From an uncultured Bacteroidota bacterium (GTDB taxonomy: Bacteria; Bacteroidota; Bacteroidia; Chitinophagales; Chitinophagaceae), in assembly GCA_946479615.1 (NCBI GenBank), contig CAMLGR010000139.1, forward strand, positions 1-12,130: DNA of 12,130 bases, in the 5' to 3' direction. Of the stretch, positions 1 to 7,508 are shown one piece after another. Position 1 is the first letter of the stretch; the number at the start of each line of letters is the position of its first letter. Made by a program: the position numbers and the translations under genes. The notes under the pieces were generated by a model. The model made no database searches. It saw only the letters and a list, made by a program, of their open reading frames with translations, and was not told the DNA's origin.

Positions 1-17
1 CTAGCGGGATAAGGTCC

Positions 18-139
18 TTCAGCGGGAGAATGGAACACGGATAGATGTGGATGGAGGGAGAAAAAATGGATTTCTTCCATCCAAACATCCAATTACATCC
101 CTTTATCTGTGTCATCCGTGTTCCATTCTCTCCACTGAA
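18..139 (+). repeat. Long palindromic intergenic repeat, copy A
   Basis: This is an imperfect inverted repeat that could fold into a long hairpin. Positions 26-42 (GAGAATGGAACACGGAT) are the exact reverse complement of 114-130. After a bulged A at 43, positions 44-59 pair with 98-113 through ten Watson-Crick and six G-U pairs. Outside the core, 24-25 pair with 132-133 and 18-22 with 135-139, with T131 bulged and a C-A mismatch between 23 and 134. The apical loop (60-97) contains a small hairpin, ATGGA (66-70) with TCCAT (76-80). It ends about 60 bp before the sigma-factor start. Copies B and C lie at 4187-4300 and 4321-4429 in the same orientation. Function unknown. Confidence 0.85.
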
Positions 140-200
140 AGAAACCCCTGCCCGTGCAACGATAACCATTAATTTGTTGTCACCTGAACATTGGAACGAA

Positions 201-761
201 ATGGATGAATTAAAACTGGTAAAGGATTGCCTCAAAGGAAAATTGATGGCACAACGGGAGCTGTATGAACGCTATGCAGAGAAAATGCTGGGCGTATGCT
301 ACCGTTATACCCGTTCCATACGTGATGCGGAAGATGTGTTGCAGGAAGGATTTGTAAAGGTTTTTCATCATTTAGGTCAATATAAAGGGGAAGGTGAACT
401 GGGCGCCTGGATACGCCGGATCATGGTCAATACTGCCCTGAATTTCTTAAAGCGCCACCGCAAATACCAGGAAGAAATGTTTTTTACCGAAGAATACCTT
501 CACCCGGTAGCGGATGACGATCCATCGGTGGCTCTCCAGGCCAAAGAACTGGCCAACCTGATCAGGCAATTACCCCAGGGCTACCAGGTTATCTTCAACC
601 TTCATGCAGTAGAGGGATATTCCCATGTCGAGATCGGAGTAATGCTCGGTATCAGCGATGGTACTTCGCGTTCCCAATATGCTCGTGCCCGGAATTTGCT
701 GATCACCTGGATGGAAAAACAATCCGTACAGAATAAAAAGGAAAAATATGCCGGAAAATGA
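201..761 (+). CDS. ECF-type RNA polymerase sigma factor
   Basis: A sigma-70 family protein of 186 residues, the usual ECF length, expected to direct core RNA polymerase to a small set of promoters. Region 2 covers about residues 20-88 and includes YRYTRSIRDAEDVLQEGFVK, the core-binding and -10 recognition helices. Region 4 covers about 118-172, with LPQGYQVIFNLH followed by a helix-turn-helix (YSHVEIGVMLGIS) and the arginine-bearing recognition helix. I chose the ATG at 201 because the protein then begins directly with region 2. The in-frame ATG at 45 would add 52 residues translated from a palindromic repeat. No clear Shine-Dalgarno is present. The 3' end overlaps the next gene by 14 bp, which implies translational coupling and suggests that product is its regulator. 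Regulon unknown. Confidence 0.93.
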   Translation: MDELKLVKDCLKGKLMAQRELYERYAEKMLGVCYRYTRSIRDAEDVLQEGFVKVFHHLGQYKGEGELGAWIRRIMVNTALNFLKRHRKYQEEMFFTEEYLHPVADDDPSVALQAKELANLIRQLPQGYQVIFNLHAVEGYSHVEIGVMLGISDGTSRSQYARARNLLITWMEKQSVQNKKEKYAGK

Positions 762-2271
762 ATTTGAAAAACGGGTCCAGCAACAGATGGGAGAACTGCG
801 ATTGCAGCCTTCTGATGAAGTATGGACACAGGTAGAAAAAGAATTGAGGGAGAAGAAAAAAAGGCGTGTGATCTTCTTCCTGTTTATGTTCGCAGGGCTG
901 GCCTTGCTCGGCTATACCGGCTACCTCTTATCGGGTAACCCTGCTAAAACATTGGCCGTACAACAAAATCAATCACCGGCGAAACCTGTTGAATCACCGG
1001 CAACAGTAAAAAATAATAATAATACTTCTTCTGAAGATCCCATACCTGCAGTAACATCACCTTCTACGATCGCTCCTGGTATCAGGAAAGAAAGTGCTGA
1101 ATCCGGCGCACAAACAGCAACGACAACGGGAACCGATCAACCTGTACAATTACCTGTCACTGCCAGGAAGGTTGTCAAAACAAATCCTTCTATAAAACAA
1201 AAAACAAATAAGAAAAGCAATACTGTTTCATATCCGGCAACTATTCAGCAAAACCAAAGCGAAGAATTCAATAGCGATATTAGTTTACCTGTAATCGGAA
1301 AAAATAAGCCAGCAGGGAATAAGTCAACTATTATAAGCGAGGTAAAGAATGAAGAGACAATGGTTGCCACGCAGAAACCGGTAAGCGAAACACAACAATC
1401 ACTGACTATACAATCTCCGGTAGCCGATTCTTCAGTAGCTAAATCAGCAGTAAAAGATACTGCGACTTCCCTTGCAGCAATAACGCCGGAAGAAACACCT
1501 GCTGCTCCTGCGAAAAAGAAAAAGAACTATCCCCGCATCAAATGGGGAGTTGATCTTTCCGGTGGTGTGGCTTCCAGCCGTGAAAACCGTTTCTTATTCT
1601 CATCTCCTGTTCAGCCTTCAGGTGTATATTCCAGTCCCACACCCGGTAATTCAACAGGAAACCCTCCGCAGGGCCTGGCCGTGCAGCCACCTTCTGCTGT
1701 AAGTTCCGGACTGGGATATAAGGCAGGCGTTTCGGTAGAAATAAAATTCTCCGGGCACAGCAGTGTGATTTCGGGATTGCGGTATTCGCAATTGCGGGAA
1801 AATATCATGGTGGGAAGTATGTTGGGTCTTGTAAACCTGAATGTGGCCAACCAGTTTAATACTTATCTTGGTTATAGAGGCATTGCGCAAAAGCCATATA
1901 GAAATACCTATCATTTTATTGAATTGCCTTTGTTGTACCAGTTGCAATTGAATAAAAGTAAAAAGCTCCCGGTATTATGGAATATTGGCGGCTCACTCAG
2001 CTATCTCGTTTCTACCAATGCATTGGTCTATGATACTACAGCTGGCGGTGTGTATTTCAATGACAGGAAAGTATTTCCGAAGTTTCATTTGGGAGTTCAA
2101 TCAGGGGTTTACCTGCAATTTGGTAATGAAAATAAAATTCATTGGGCCATTGGTCCTGAAATCTCACTGGATATGACACCGCAATTGAAGCAGGATAAAT
2201 TCCAGGACAAAAAATATTTATTGTATGGCGGTCTTACCGGCAGATTATATTTCGGCCGGTTAAAGAATTAG
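748..2271 (+). CDS. Membrane-anchored probable anti-sigma partner fused to a C-terminal outer-membrane beta-barrel domain
   Basis: A 507-residue protein in three parts. Residues 1-40 are a charged, probably cytoplasmic segment rich in Glu, Lys and Gln. Residues 41-62 form one hydrophobic helix (VIFFLFMFAGLALLGYTGYL) preceded by KKKRR, so the N terminus should stay inside. Residues 63-260 are a low-complexity linker rich in Pro, Thr, Ser, Ala, Asn and Lys. Residues about 264-507 have alternating, aromatic-rich strands with FIELPLLYQ at 390-398, as in PF13568-like outer-membrane barrels. The gene overlaps the sigma-factor gene by 14 bp, so a sigma-regulatory role for the N terminus is likely by context. 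I see no zinc-binding HxxxCxxC motif. Whether the barrel really inserts in the outer membrane while the protein stays anchored in the inner membrane is not shown. Confidence 0.82.
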   Translation: MPENEFEKRVQQQMGELRLQPSDEVWTQVEKELREKKKRRVIFFLFMFAGLALLGYTGYLLSGNPAKTLAVQQNQSPAKPVESPATVKNNNNTSSEDPIPAVTSPSTIAPGIRKESAESGAQTATTTGTDQPVQLPVTARKVVKTNPSIKQKTNKKSNTVSYPATIQQNQSEEFNSDISLPVIGKNKPAGNKSTIISEVKNEETMVATQKPVSETQQSLTIQSPVADSSVAKSAVKDTATSLAAITPEETPAAPAKKKKNYPRIKWGVDLSGGVASSRENRFLFSSPVQPSGVYSSPTPGNSTGNPPQGLAVQPPSAVSSGLGYKAGVSVEIKFSGHSSVISGLRYSQLRENIMVGSMLGLVNLNVANQFNTYLGYRGIAQKPYRNTYHFIELPLLYQLQLNKSKKLPVLWNIGGSLSYLVSTNALVYDTTAGGVYFNDRKVFPKFHLGVQSGVYLQFGNENKIHWAIGPEISLDMTPQLKQDKFQDKKYLLYGGLTGRLYFGRLKN

Positions 2272-2321
2272 TGCAACGTTTATTTTAGGTGGGGTGTCAC
2301 CTTCCCAAACCCATATTGGTT

Positions 2322-3584
2322 ATGAGAAGGTATACTGCTTTTAAAATAATGTTTGTACTGCTGCTGGCGGTACCTGTTTGCTTCCAGGCTTGTATCAAAG
2401 ACACCTGCAAAAGCGCACACACCTATTCTTATTACGTTCCTGTTTATAAAACAAAAGAAGAAGTACGGACTAATATCAGGAATAACCCGGCGCATTCTAT
2501 CCAGGAGCCGGGTAAGATAGCCGTTCTTGGTAAAACGATTTTTCTCAATGAAAAAGACAAGGGTATACATGTGATCGATAATACCGATCCTTCTCATCCC
2601 CAAAAAATTTCATTCATAGATATACCGGGCAACCTGGATATCGCTGTAAAAGGAAATACCCTGTATGCAGACCTGTATACCGACCTGGTCACACTCGATA
2701 TCACTGATCCTGCTCATGTGGTAGTAAAAAAAATCATTGATAATATATTTCCTTATCGCTTTTATGGAACCGGCTTCGTTGCTAATAATCAACAGGTCAT
2801 TGTAGACTGGGTACGAAAGGACACCACGATAGAGGAAAGCTGTGACCGGGTCGGTATGTGGGGCGGTATAGGTAATGTATTTTACCTGGCGTCTTCCCAA
2901 TCCGGTAGCGCAGCTGTTTCACCGGTTGGTGTAGGAGGATCGATGGCGCGGTTTACGATCATGAATAACCGGTTATACACTGTTGGTCAATCCGATCTCG
3001 ATGTATTCAATATTTCCAATGCAAATGATCCTGTTCAGTCAAACAAGGTAAATATCGGTTGGGATATTGAAACCGTGTACCCGTTTAAGAATAAATTATT
3101 CATTGGTTCCGGATCAGGAATGTTTATTTATAATGTAAGTAATCCTGATCAGCCGGTACAGGCAGGTCAGTTTGTTCATGCCCGCGCCTGCGATCCTGTT
3201 GTGGCTGACGACAACCATGCCTATGTAACGCTTCGTTCAGGTACAACCTGCCAGGGTTTCAATAACCAACTGGATGTGATAGCGGTTAATAATTTCGTCA
3301 ATCCCTACCTGGAAAAATCATACCCGCTTACCAATCCGCGCGGACTTTCGAAAGATGGCAATCTTCTTTTTATCTGCGATGGTACTTCTGGATTGAAATT
3401 ATATGATGCATCCAATGTTATGGATATGAAACTGATCAAAACAGTAGGTGATATGGAAACCTTTGATGTGATCTCCTATAATAAATGGGCGCTGGTAGTA
3501 GCGAAAGATGGTTTGTATCAATATGATTATACAACGCCTTCGCAAATACGTTTGCTTAGTAAACTTTCTGTGAGCACACAATAA
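2322..3584 (+). CDS. LVIVD-repeat beta-propeller lipoprotein
   Basis: A 420-residue exported protein. The N terminus MRRYTAFKIMFVLLLAVP is a signal peptide, and Cys24 in FQAC is a plausible, slightly atypical lipidation site, so a lipoprotein on the cell envelope is inferred. The mature part carries repeats of about 40-45 residues with the pattern L-x-V-x-D-(I/V)-(S/T)-(D/N)-P, for example IHVIDNTDPSHPQ, LVTLDITDPAH, LDVFNISNANDP and MFIYNVSNPDQP. These match LVIVD repeats (PF08309), thought to fold as a beta-propeller and without a known biochemical activity. I chose the ATG at 2322, which begins the signal peptide cleanly; a GTG at 2289 would add 11 residues and spoil it. The gene lies 50 bp after the barrel fusion and 11 bp before the next gene, so it is probably in the same operon. 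Substrate or partner unknown. Confidence 0.85.
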   Translation: MRRYTAFKIMFVLLLAVPVCFQACIKDTCKSAHTYSYYVPVYKTKEEVRTNIRNNPAHSIQEPGKIAVLGKTIFLNEKDKGIHVIDNTDPSHPQKISFIDIPGNLDIAVKGNTLYADLYTDLVTLDITDPAHVVVKKIIDNIFPYRFYGTGFVANNQQVIVDWVRKDTTIEESCDRVGMWGGIGNVFYLASSQSGSAAVSPVGVGGSMARFTIMNNRLYTVGQSDLDVFNISNANDPVQSNKVNIGWDIETVYPFKNKLFIGSGSGMFIYNVSNPDQPVQAGQFVHARACDPVVADDNHAYVTLRSGTTCQGFNNQLDVIAVNNFVNPYLEKSYPLTNPRGLSKDGNLLFICDGTSGLKLYDASNVMDMKLIKTVGDMETFDVISYNKWALVVAKDGLYQYDYTTPSQIRLLSKLSVSTQ

Positions 3585-3595
3585 TATTCTGGAGT

Positions 3596-4165
3596 ATGAA
3601 GGAGATACTGCTTGTGTTTTTACTGGCTCCTGTTCTTTCGTTCTCCCAGCAAACAGGAGCCGCTAAAAATATGCATGTGATCATGGCAACAGGTGTTGTA
3701 ACAGGCGAAGCGGGTGCCAGGCCATTATTTCAACTTTCGGCTGGCCTGGATTTTCATAATCAATTTATAGGTGCAGGAATAGGCTATGAGAAATACCTGT
3801 TTAATTCTTTTCCTGTATTTGCCGACTGGCGATTCAACTTTGGTGAGCAGAAATCAGTCTTTGTATATGCCAACCTGGGATACAATTTCGCCGGTAGCTA
3901 TCAGAAGGAAGCAGAAAATTCAAAAACAAGGGATCATCTCACAGGCGGATTTTATGGGGATGGCGGTTTTGGATACCGGTTTCCATTGGGAGCTATGCAC
4001 AGGCTCGCATTAAGTACAGGTTTCTCACATAAAAGCCTGGTACGGGAAAAGATATTTATTTATCCCTGCGGCTATCCGGGCTGTAATGAAACGATCAATA
4101 TCTATAAATACCGGTATAACTACGGTCGTATTGTAACAAAGCTAAGTTGGGAAATTGGTAAATAG
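3596..4165 (+). CDS. Small outer-membrane beta-barrel (porin-like) protein
   Basis: A 189-residue secreted protein. Residues 1-18 (MKEILLVFLLAPVLSFSQ) form a signal peptide. The rest alternates hydrophobic and polar residues with frequent Gly, Tyr and Phe, as in an eight-stranded beta-barrel: LFQLSAGLDF, FIGAGIGYEKYLF, FPVFADWRFNFG, VFVYANLGYNFAG, GGFGYRFPLG, RLALSTGFSH and IVTKLSWEIGK. Cys158 and Cys163 in CGYPGC are close enough to form a disulfide in an extracellular loop. The start ATG at 3596 is preceded by GGAG, and the gene follows the LVIVD lipoprotein by 11 bp, so the two are probably cotranscribed and may act together at the cell surface. I cannot assign a substrate. The 3' end faces the tandem palindromes B and C. 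Confidence 0.78.
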   Translation: MKEILLVFLLAPVLSFSQQTGAAKNMHVIMATGVVTGEAGARPLFQLSAGLDFHNQFIGAGIGYEKYLFNSFPVFADWRFNFGEQKSVFVYANLGYNFAGSYQKEAENSKTRDHLTGGFYGDGGFGYRFPLGAMHRLALSTGFSHKSLVREKIFIYPCGYPGCNETINIYKYRYNYGRIVTKLSWEIGK

Positions 4166-4186
4166 TGGTTGAGGGGGAGTATGACA

Positions 4187-4300
4187 GCGGGGAGAATGGA
4201 ACACGGATAGAGTGGATGGAAGGATATAAGATGGATTTTTTTGTTCAAAGATCCCGATAGATCCGTTCATCCGTTCCATCCGTGTTCCCATTCTTGTGGC
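4187..4300 (+). repeat. Long palindromic intergenic repeat, copy B
   Basis: Second copy of the repeat seen at 18-139. Positions 4192-4225 pair with 4261-4295: about 32 of 34 positions pair, four of them G-U, with mismatches at 4209 and 4221 and one bulged C at 4287. An outer CAGC near 4186 can also pair with GCTG near 4300. The right arm contains three ATCCGT words spaced 9-10 bp apart. The loop and right-arm block 4226-4272 is identical to 4358-4404 in copy C except for one C/T difference. It lies just after the stop of the small barrel gene and before the convergent queG gene, so it could act as a transcription terminator. Confidence 0.85.
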
Positions 4301-4320
4301 TGCAGGAAATATATCAGGAA

Positions 4321-4429
4321 GGAAAAATAGAATACGGATAGATGTGGGTGGAAGGGCATAAGATGGATTTTTTTGTTTAAAGATCCCGATAGATCCGTTC
4401 ATCCACATCTATCCGTGTTCTATTCTTCC
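4321..4429 (+). repeat. Long palindromic intergenic repeat, copy C
   Basis: Third copy and the most regular hairpin. Positions 4321-4356 pair with 4394-4429: 34 of 36 positions pair, four of them G-U, with mismatches only at 4325 and 4353. The 37-nt loop includes ATGGATTTTTTTG, shared with copy B and partly with copy A. Relative to A and B, one G-C pair (32/124 in A) is an A-T pair here (4329/4421), a change in both arms that keeps the stem. It ends 15 bp from the end of queG. With copy B it fills most of the 278-bp convergent gap. Confidence 0.87.
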
Positions 4430-4443
4430 CACTACAGCAATCA

Positions 4444-5379
4444 TCATTCACCCGACTGCAAAAACTTGATATTTCGCTGCATACCTTTCCACTTGGTACG
4501 GCTGATAGGAGAATGACGGAATATCTTTTTGAAACTCTCTTCTGTCATCGCTTCCCATTCTTTAGTAGTCAGGTTTAATATTTCAGGAATAGGCGTGAAT
4601 TCAATTTCAGACGTTGGTTTGCTGAACCTGTTCCATGGGCATACATCCTGGCAGATATCGCAGCCGAAGGCCCAGTTTTGAAACTTGCCTTTTTCTGCAT
4701 CGGGGATCAGCATGTCTTTTAATTCGATCGTATAATACGAAATGCATTTACTCCCATTTATCACTTTATCGGGAAGGATGGCATCGGTAGGGCAGGCATC
4801 GATACAACGTGTGCAACTGCCACAATAATCTTTCGCCAACGGATCGTCATAATCCAGTACCAGGTCGGTGATCAGTGTAGCAATAAAAAAGAACGAACCG
4901 GCTTCTTTATTGATCAGGTTACCATTTTTTCCAACCCAGCCTAATCCGCTTCGCTGTGCCCAGCTTCTTTCCAGTACCGGCGCAGAATCCACAAAACCAC
5001 GGCCATTGATATCGCCAACCGTTTCCTGTATGCGCTGAAGAAAATCTTTCATCTGCCCGCGGATCACTTCGTGGTAATCTTTGCCAAATGCATACTTGGA
5101 GATCTTGACAGTATTTTCCTGTTGTCCGGCAGACGGCAGGTAGTTTTTCAATAACGTAATAACCGATTTGGCCCCCGGTACCAGTTGAGCAGGATTTACA
5201 CGCAGCTCAAAATGGTTTTCCATATACTTCATCGAACCATGCATACCCGAGTGCAGCCAGTTTTCGAGCCGTTGGGCATCTGCATCCAGCCGTTCAGCTT
5301 TGGCAATACCGCAATGGTCAAACCCCAGCTCCAAAGCCGTCTTTTTAATGAAATGAGTATGAATACTTTGAAGATTCAA
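4444..5379 (-). CDS. queG: Epoxyqueuosine reductase QueG
   Basis: A cytoplasmic cobalamin- and iron-sulfur-dependent enzyme that reduces epoxyqueuosine to queuosine in tRNA, the last step of queuosine synthesis. The protein has 311 residues. The catalytic-acid motif FVDSAPVLER places Asp at 131, followed by WVGKNGNLI. The first 4Fe-4S site is CGSCTRCIDACP (Cys186, 189, 192 and 196). The second uses Cys212 with CDICQDVCPW (Cys240, 243 and 247). The C-terminal HSPISRTKWKGMQRNI (289-304) is also typical. It lacks the extension that makes E. coli QueG about 380 residues; short forms are usual in Bacteroidota. The gene is alone on its strand, convergent with the porin-like gene and divergent from the DUF3857 pair. 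All ligand residues appear intact. Confidence 0.96.
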   Translation of the reverse strand: MNLQSIHTHFIKKTALELGFDHCGIAKAERLDADAQRLENWLHSGMHGSMKYMENHFELRVNPAQLVPGAKSVITLLKNYLPSAGQQENTVKISKYAFGKDYHEVIRGQMKDFLQRIQETVGDINGRGFVDSAPVLERSWAQRSGLGWVGKNGNLINKEAGSFFFIATLITDLVLDYDDPLAKDYCGSCTRCIDACPTDAILPDKVINGSKCISYYTIELKDMLIPDAEKGKFQNWAFGCDICQDVCPWNRFSKPTSEIEFTPIPEILNLTTKEWEAMTEESFKKIFRHSPISRTKWKGMQRNIKFLQSGE

Positions 5380-5415
5380 ATTATATATTATGACGTTATT
5401 TTATAATAGATTATG

Positions 5416-5423
5416 CAAAGATA
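5416..5423 (-). promoter_or_regulatory. Candidate -7 box for queG
   Basis: Read on the - strand this is TATCTTTG, an exact match to the Bacteroidota -7 consensus TAnnTTTG. It would give a leader of roughly 30 nt before the queG start at 5379. No TTG sits at the expected 17-23 nt upstream; the nearest is only 7 nt away, so the -33 part is not supported. Confidence 0.4.
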
Positions 5424-5495
5424 CAGCTGGCAAAGTTGTAATATTTTATGTATACTTGTCCCGCTTTAACTTTCATTGTTTTAAACCACCTTTGT

Positions 5496-7505
5496 ATGAA
5501 AATGAGATTCCTTGTGGGATTGTTTACCGTGTGCTGCCTCTTTGCTACTGCCCAGGACAAACCACCTGTTAAATTCGGAAAAGTTACACCGGATGATTTT
5601 AAGCCCAAAGTATATAGCCTCGATAGCAATGCGAATGCTATGATCATCGCCGATGTGGGTTCTACTGAAATTGTCGGTAATGATAAATATGGGTTTTCAC
5701 TCGAATTCAAGAACTATCGCCGTGTGCATATCCTGAATAAGAACGGGTATGATATTGCCAATGTGGAAATCCCACTTTATACCAATGGAAATGCGGAAGA
5801 AGAACTCAATAGTCTTAAGGCTGTTACCTATAACCTGGAAAATGGTAAAGTGGTGGAAACAAAACTGGATGTAAAAAACTCGGTGTTTAAAGACAAGATC
5901 AGCAAGAACTGGGTTACCAGGAAATTTACCTTCCCAAATATCAAAGAGGGTTCTATTATAGAATATGAATATAAAGTTCATTCGGATTTTTTATTCAATC
6001 TTCAACCCTGGTCCTTCCAGGGTGGATATCCGCGTTTATGGAGCGAGTATAGTGTAAGCCTGCCGGAGTTTTATTATTATGTGACGCTGGCACAGGGTTA
6101 CCAGCCCTTTGTTGTAAAGGAACAAAAATCAAGACGGGTCAATTTTGCAGTATCTAACAGCAGCACGACTTCTGCTGCTACGGATCGTGTCAGTTTCACC
6201 AGTAATGTAACGGACTGGCGATGGGCCGTAAAAGATATGCCTGCATTGAAAGAAGAAAGTTATACTTCCACTTTGAGTAATCATATCTGCCGGATCGAAT
6301 TCCAGTTGGCAGAAGTACGCTATCCGCTGGAGCCGCGCAATATAATGGGCACCTGGCCCGGTACCTGTAATGAGTTGCTGAAAGATGAGGACTTTGGCGC
6401 CCAGCTTAACAAAGACAATGGCTGGCTCAATGATGAGATCGGTGAGGCTGCAGGAAATGCCAAAGACCCTCTTGAGCAGGCGAAAAATATTTATTCCTAC
6501 GTACGTGATAATATGACCTGCACCGGCTACGGATCAAAATACCTCGACAAAAATCTGCGCACTGTATTAAAATCACGGAATGGGAACGAAGCAGACATCA
6601 ATCTTTTGCTGGTCGCCATGCTTCGTAAAATGAATATCACTGCCGATCCGGTTATACTCAGCACCCGTTCGCATGGATATGTGTATGAGCTATATCCTAT
6701 GCTTGACAGGTTTAATTATGTGATCGTTCAGGCAGATATTGGCGGTAAAAAATATTATCTCGATGCGGCCCGTCCCCGTATGGGTTTTGGTAAATTGGCC
6801 TCCGAATGTTATAACGGTCATGCCCGTGTAGTAAATGAAAATGCTACACCCCTGGAATTGATCGCTGATTCATTGATGGAACAGAAAGTAACTTCAGTTT
6901 TTGTTGTCAATGATGATAAAGGGAACCTGACAGGAAGTGTAACGGCATCGCCAGGTTATTATGAATCCAGTTCCATCAGGAGTAAAGTAAAAACAAACAG
7001 CAAGGAACAGGTATTTGCAGATATCAAAAAGGAATTTCCTGCTGAAGTGGAACTGACCGATGAATTTATCGATTCACTGGATAAGTATGACGAACCCGTC
7101 AGCGTCCGGTATAAGTTTGATATGAAGAATGACAAACCGGACCTGTTGTATCTTAACCCGATGATGACCGAGGCCCTGAAAGAAAATCCTTTCAAATCCG
7201 CACAGCGGTATTACCCGGTAGAAATGCCCTATGCCTTCGATGAAACATATTTGTTGCGCCTGGATGTGCCGGAAGGCTACGTGATAGATGAAATGCCAAA
7301 GCAGATCGTTGTTAAGCTGAATGAAAATGATGACGGCATGTTTGAATACCGGTTGTCTCAATCGAATGGTATCATTTCCATGCGTTCACGGATACGCATT
7401 TCCAAAACATACTTTCAGCCTGAAGAATATGAAATGCTGCGTGAGTTTTTCAACCTTGTAGTAAAAAAGCATGCTGAACAAATCGTATTTAAAAAGAAAG
7501 CGTAG
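5496..7505 (+). CDS. DUF3857 / transglutaminase-like protein with degenerate catalytic residues
   Basis: A 669-residue exported protein. I chose the ATG at 5496 because it begins a clear signal peptide (MKMRFLVGLFTVCCLFATAQ); the ATG at 5448 would add 16 residues before it. Residues about 40-190 resemble DUF3857 (YRRVHILNKNGYD, EGSIIEYEYKVHSD). Residues about 320-425 resemble a transglutaminase-like core. Compared with the next gene, the nucleophile Cys is replaced by Glu365 (NGNEADINLLL), the His by Tyr408 (FNYVIV), and only Asp423 (YYLDAARP) remains. It is therefore probably not a cysteine protease or transglutaminase and may be structural or binding. The C-terminal part, about 430-669, looks beta-rich. 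The next gene begins 3 bp after its stop, so they form a tandem operon. Cell role unknown. Confidence 0.85.
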   Translation: MKMRFLVGLFTVCCLFATAQDKPPVKFGKVTPDDFKPKVYSLDSNANAMIIADVGSTEIVGNDKYGFSLEFKNYRRVHILNKNGYDIANVEIPLYTNGNAEEELNSLKAVTYNLENGKVVETKLDVKNSVFKDKISKNWVTRKFTFPNIKEGSIIEYEYKVHSDFLFNLQPWSFQGGYPRLWSEYSVSLPEFYYYVTLAQGYQPFVVKEQKSRRVNFAVSNSSTTSAATDRVSFTSNVTDWRWAVKDMPALKEESYTSTLSNHICRIEFQLAEVRYPLEPRNIMGTWPGTCNELLKDEDFGAQLNKDNGWLNDEIGEAAGNAKDPLEQAKNIYSYVRDNMTCTGYGSKYLDKNLRTVLKSRNGNEADINLLLVAMLRKMNITADPVILSTRSHGYVYELYPMLDRFNYVIVQADIGGKKYYLDAARPRMGFGKLASECYNGHARVVNENATPLELIADSLMEQKVTSVFVVNDDKGNLTGSVTASPGYYESSSIRSKVKTNSKEQVFADIKKEFPAEVELTDEFIDSLDKYDEPVSVRYKFDMKNDKPDLLYLNPMMTEALKENPFKSAQRYYPVEMPYAFDETYLLRLDVPEGYVIDEMPKQIVVKLNENDDGMFEYRLSQSNGIISMRSRIRISKTYFQPEEYEMLREFFNLVVKKHAEQIVFKKKA

Positions 7506-7508
7506 TAT

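Noticed and set aside
18..139. Repeat A as a transposon remnant (MITE)
   Set aside because: No target-site duplication could be made out next to the arms, and no transposase gene is nearby; only the inverted symmetry fits.
45..200. N-terminal extension of the sigma factor from the ATG at 45
   Set aside because: These 52 residues come from a palindromic repeat that recurs in noncoding DNA at 4187-4429, and sigma region 2 begins right after the ATG at 201.
2289..2321. GTG start for the LVIVD lipoprotein
   Set aside because: Adds 11 residues ahead of a clean signal peptide; the ATG at 2322 fits better.
4142..4408. Open frame of 88 residues on the - strand with an internally repeated segment
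   Set aside because: The protein repeat is just translation of the tandem DNA palindromes B and C; it has no signal, domain or start context.
4187..4429. CRISPR-like array
   Set aside because: Only two copies, 132 bp apart, palindromic over their full length and without regular unique spacers or cas genes.
5451..5458. TATACTTG as -7 box for the DUF3857 pair
   Set aside because: One mismatch to TAnnTTTG and no TTG at 17-23 nt upstream, so not listed as a promoter.
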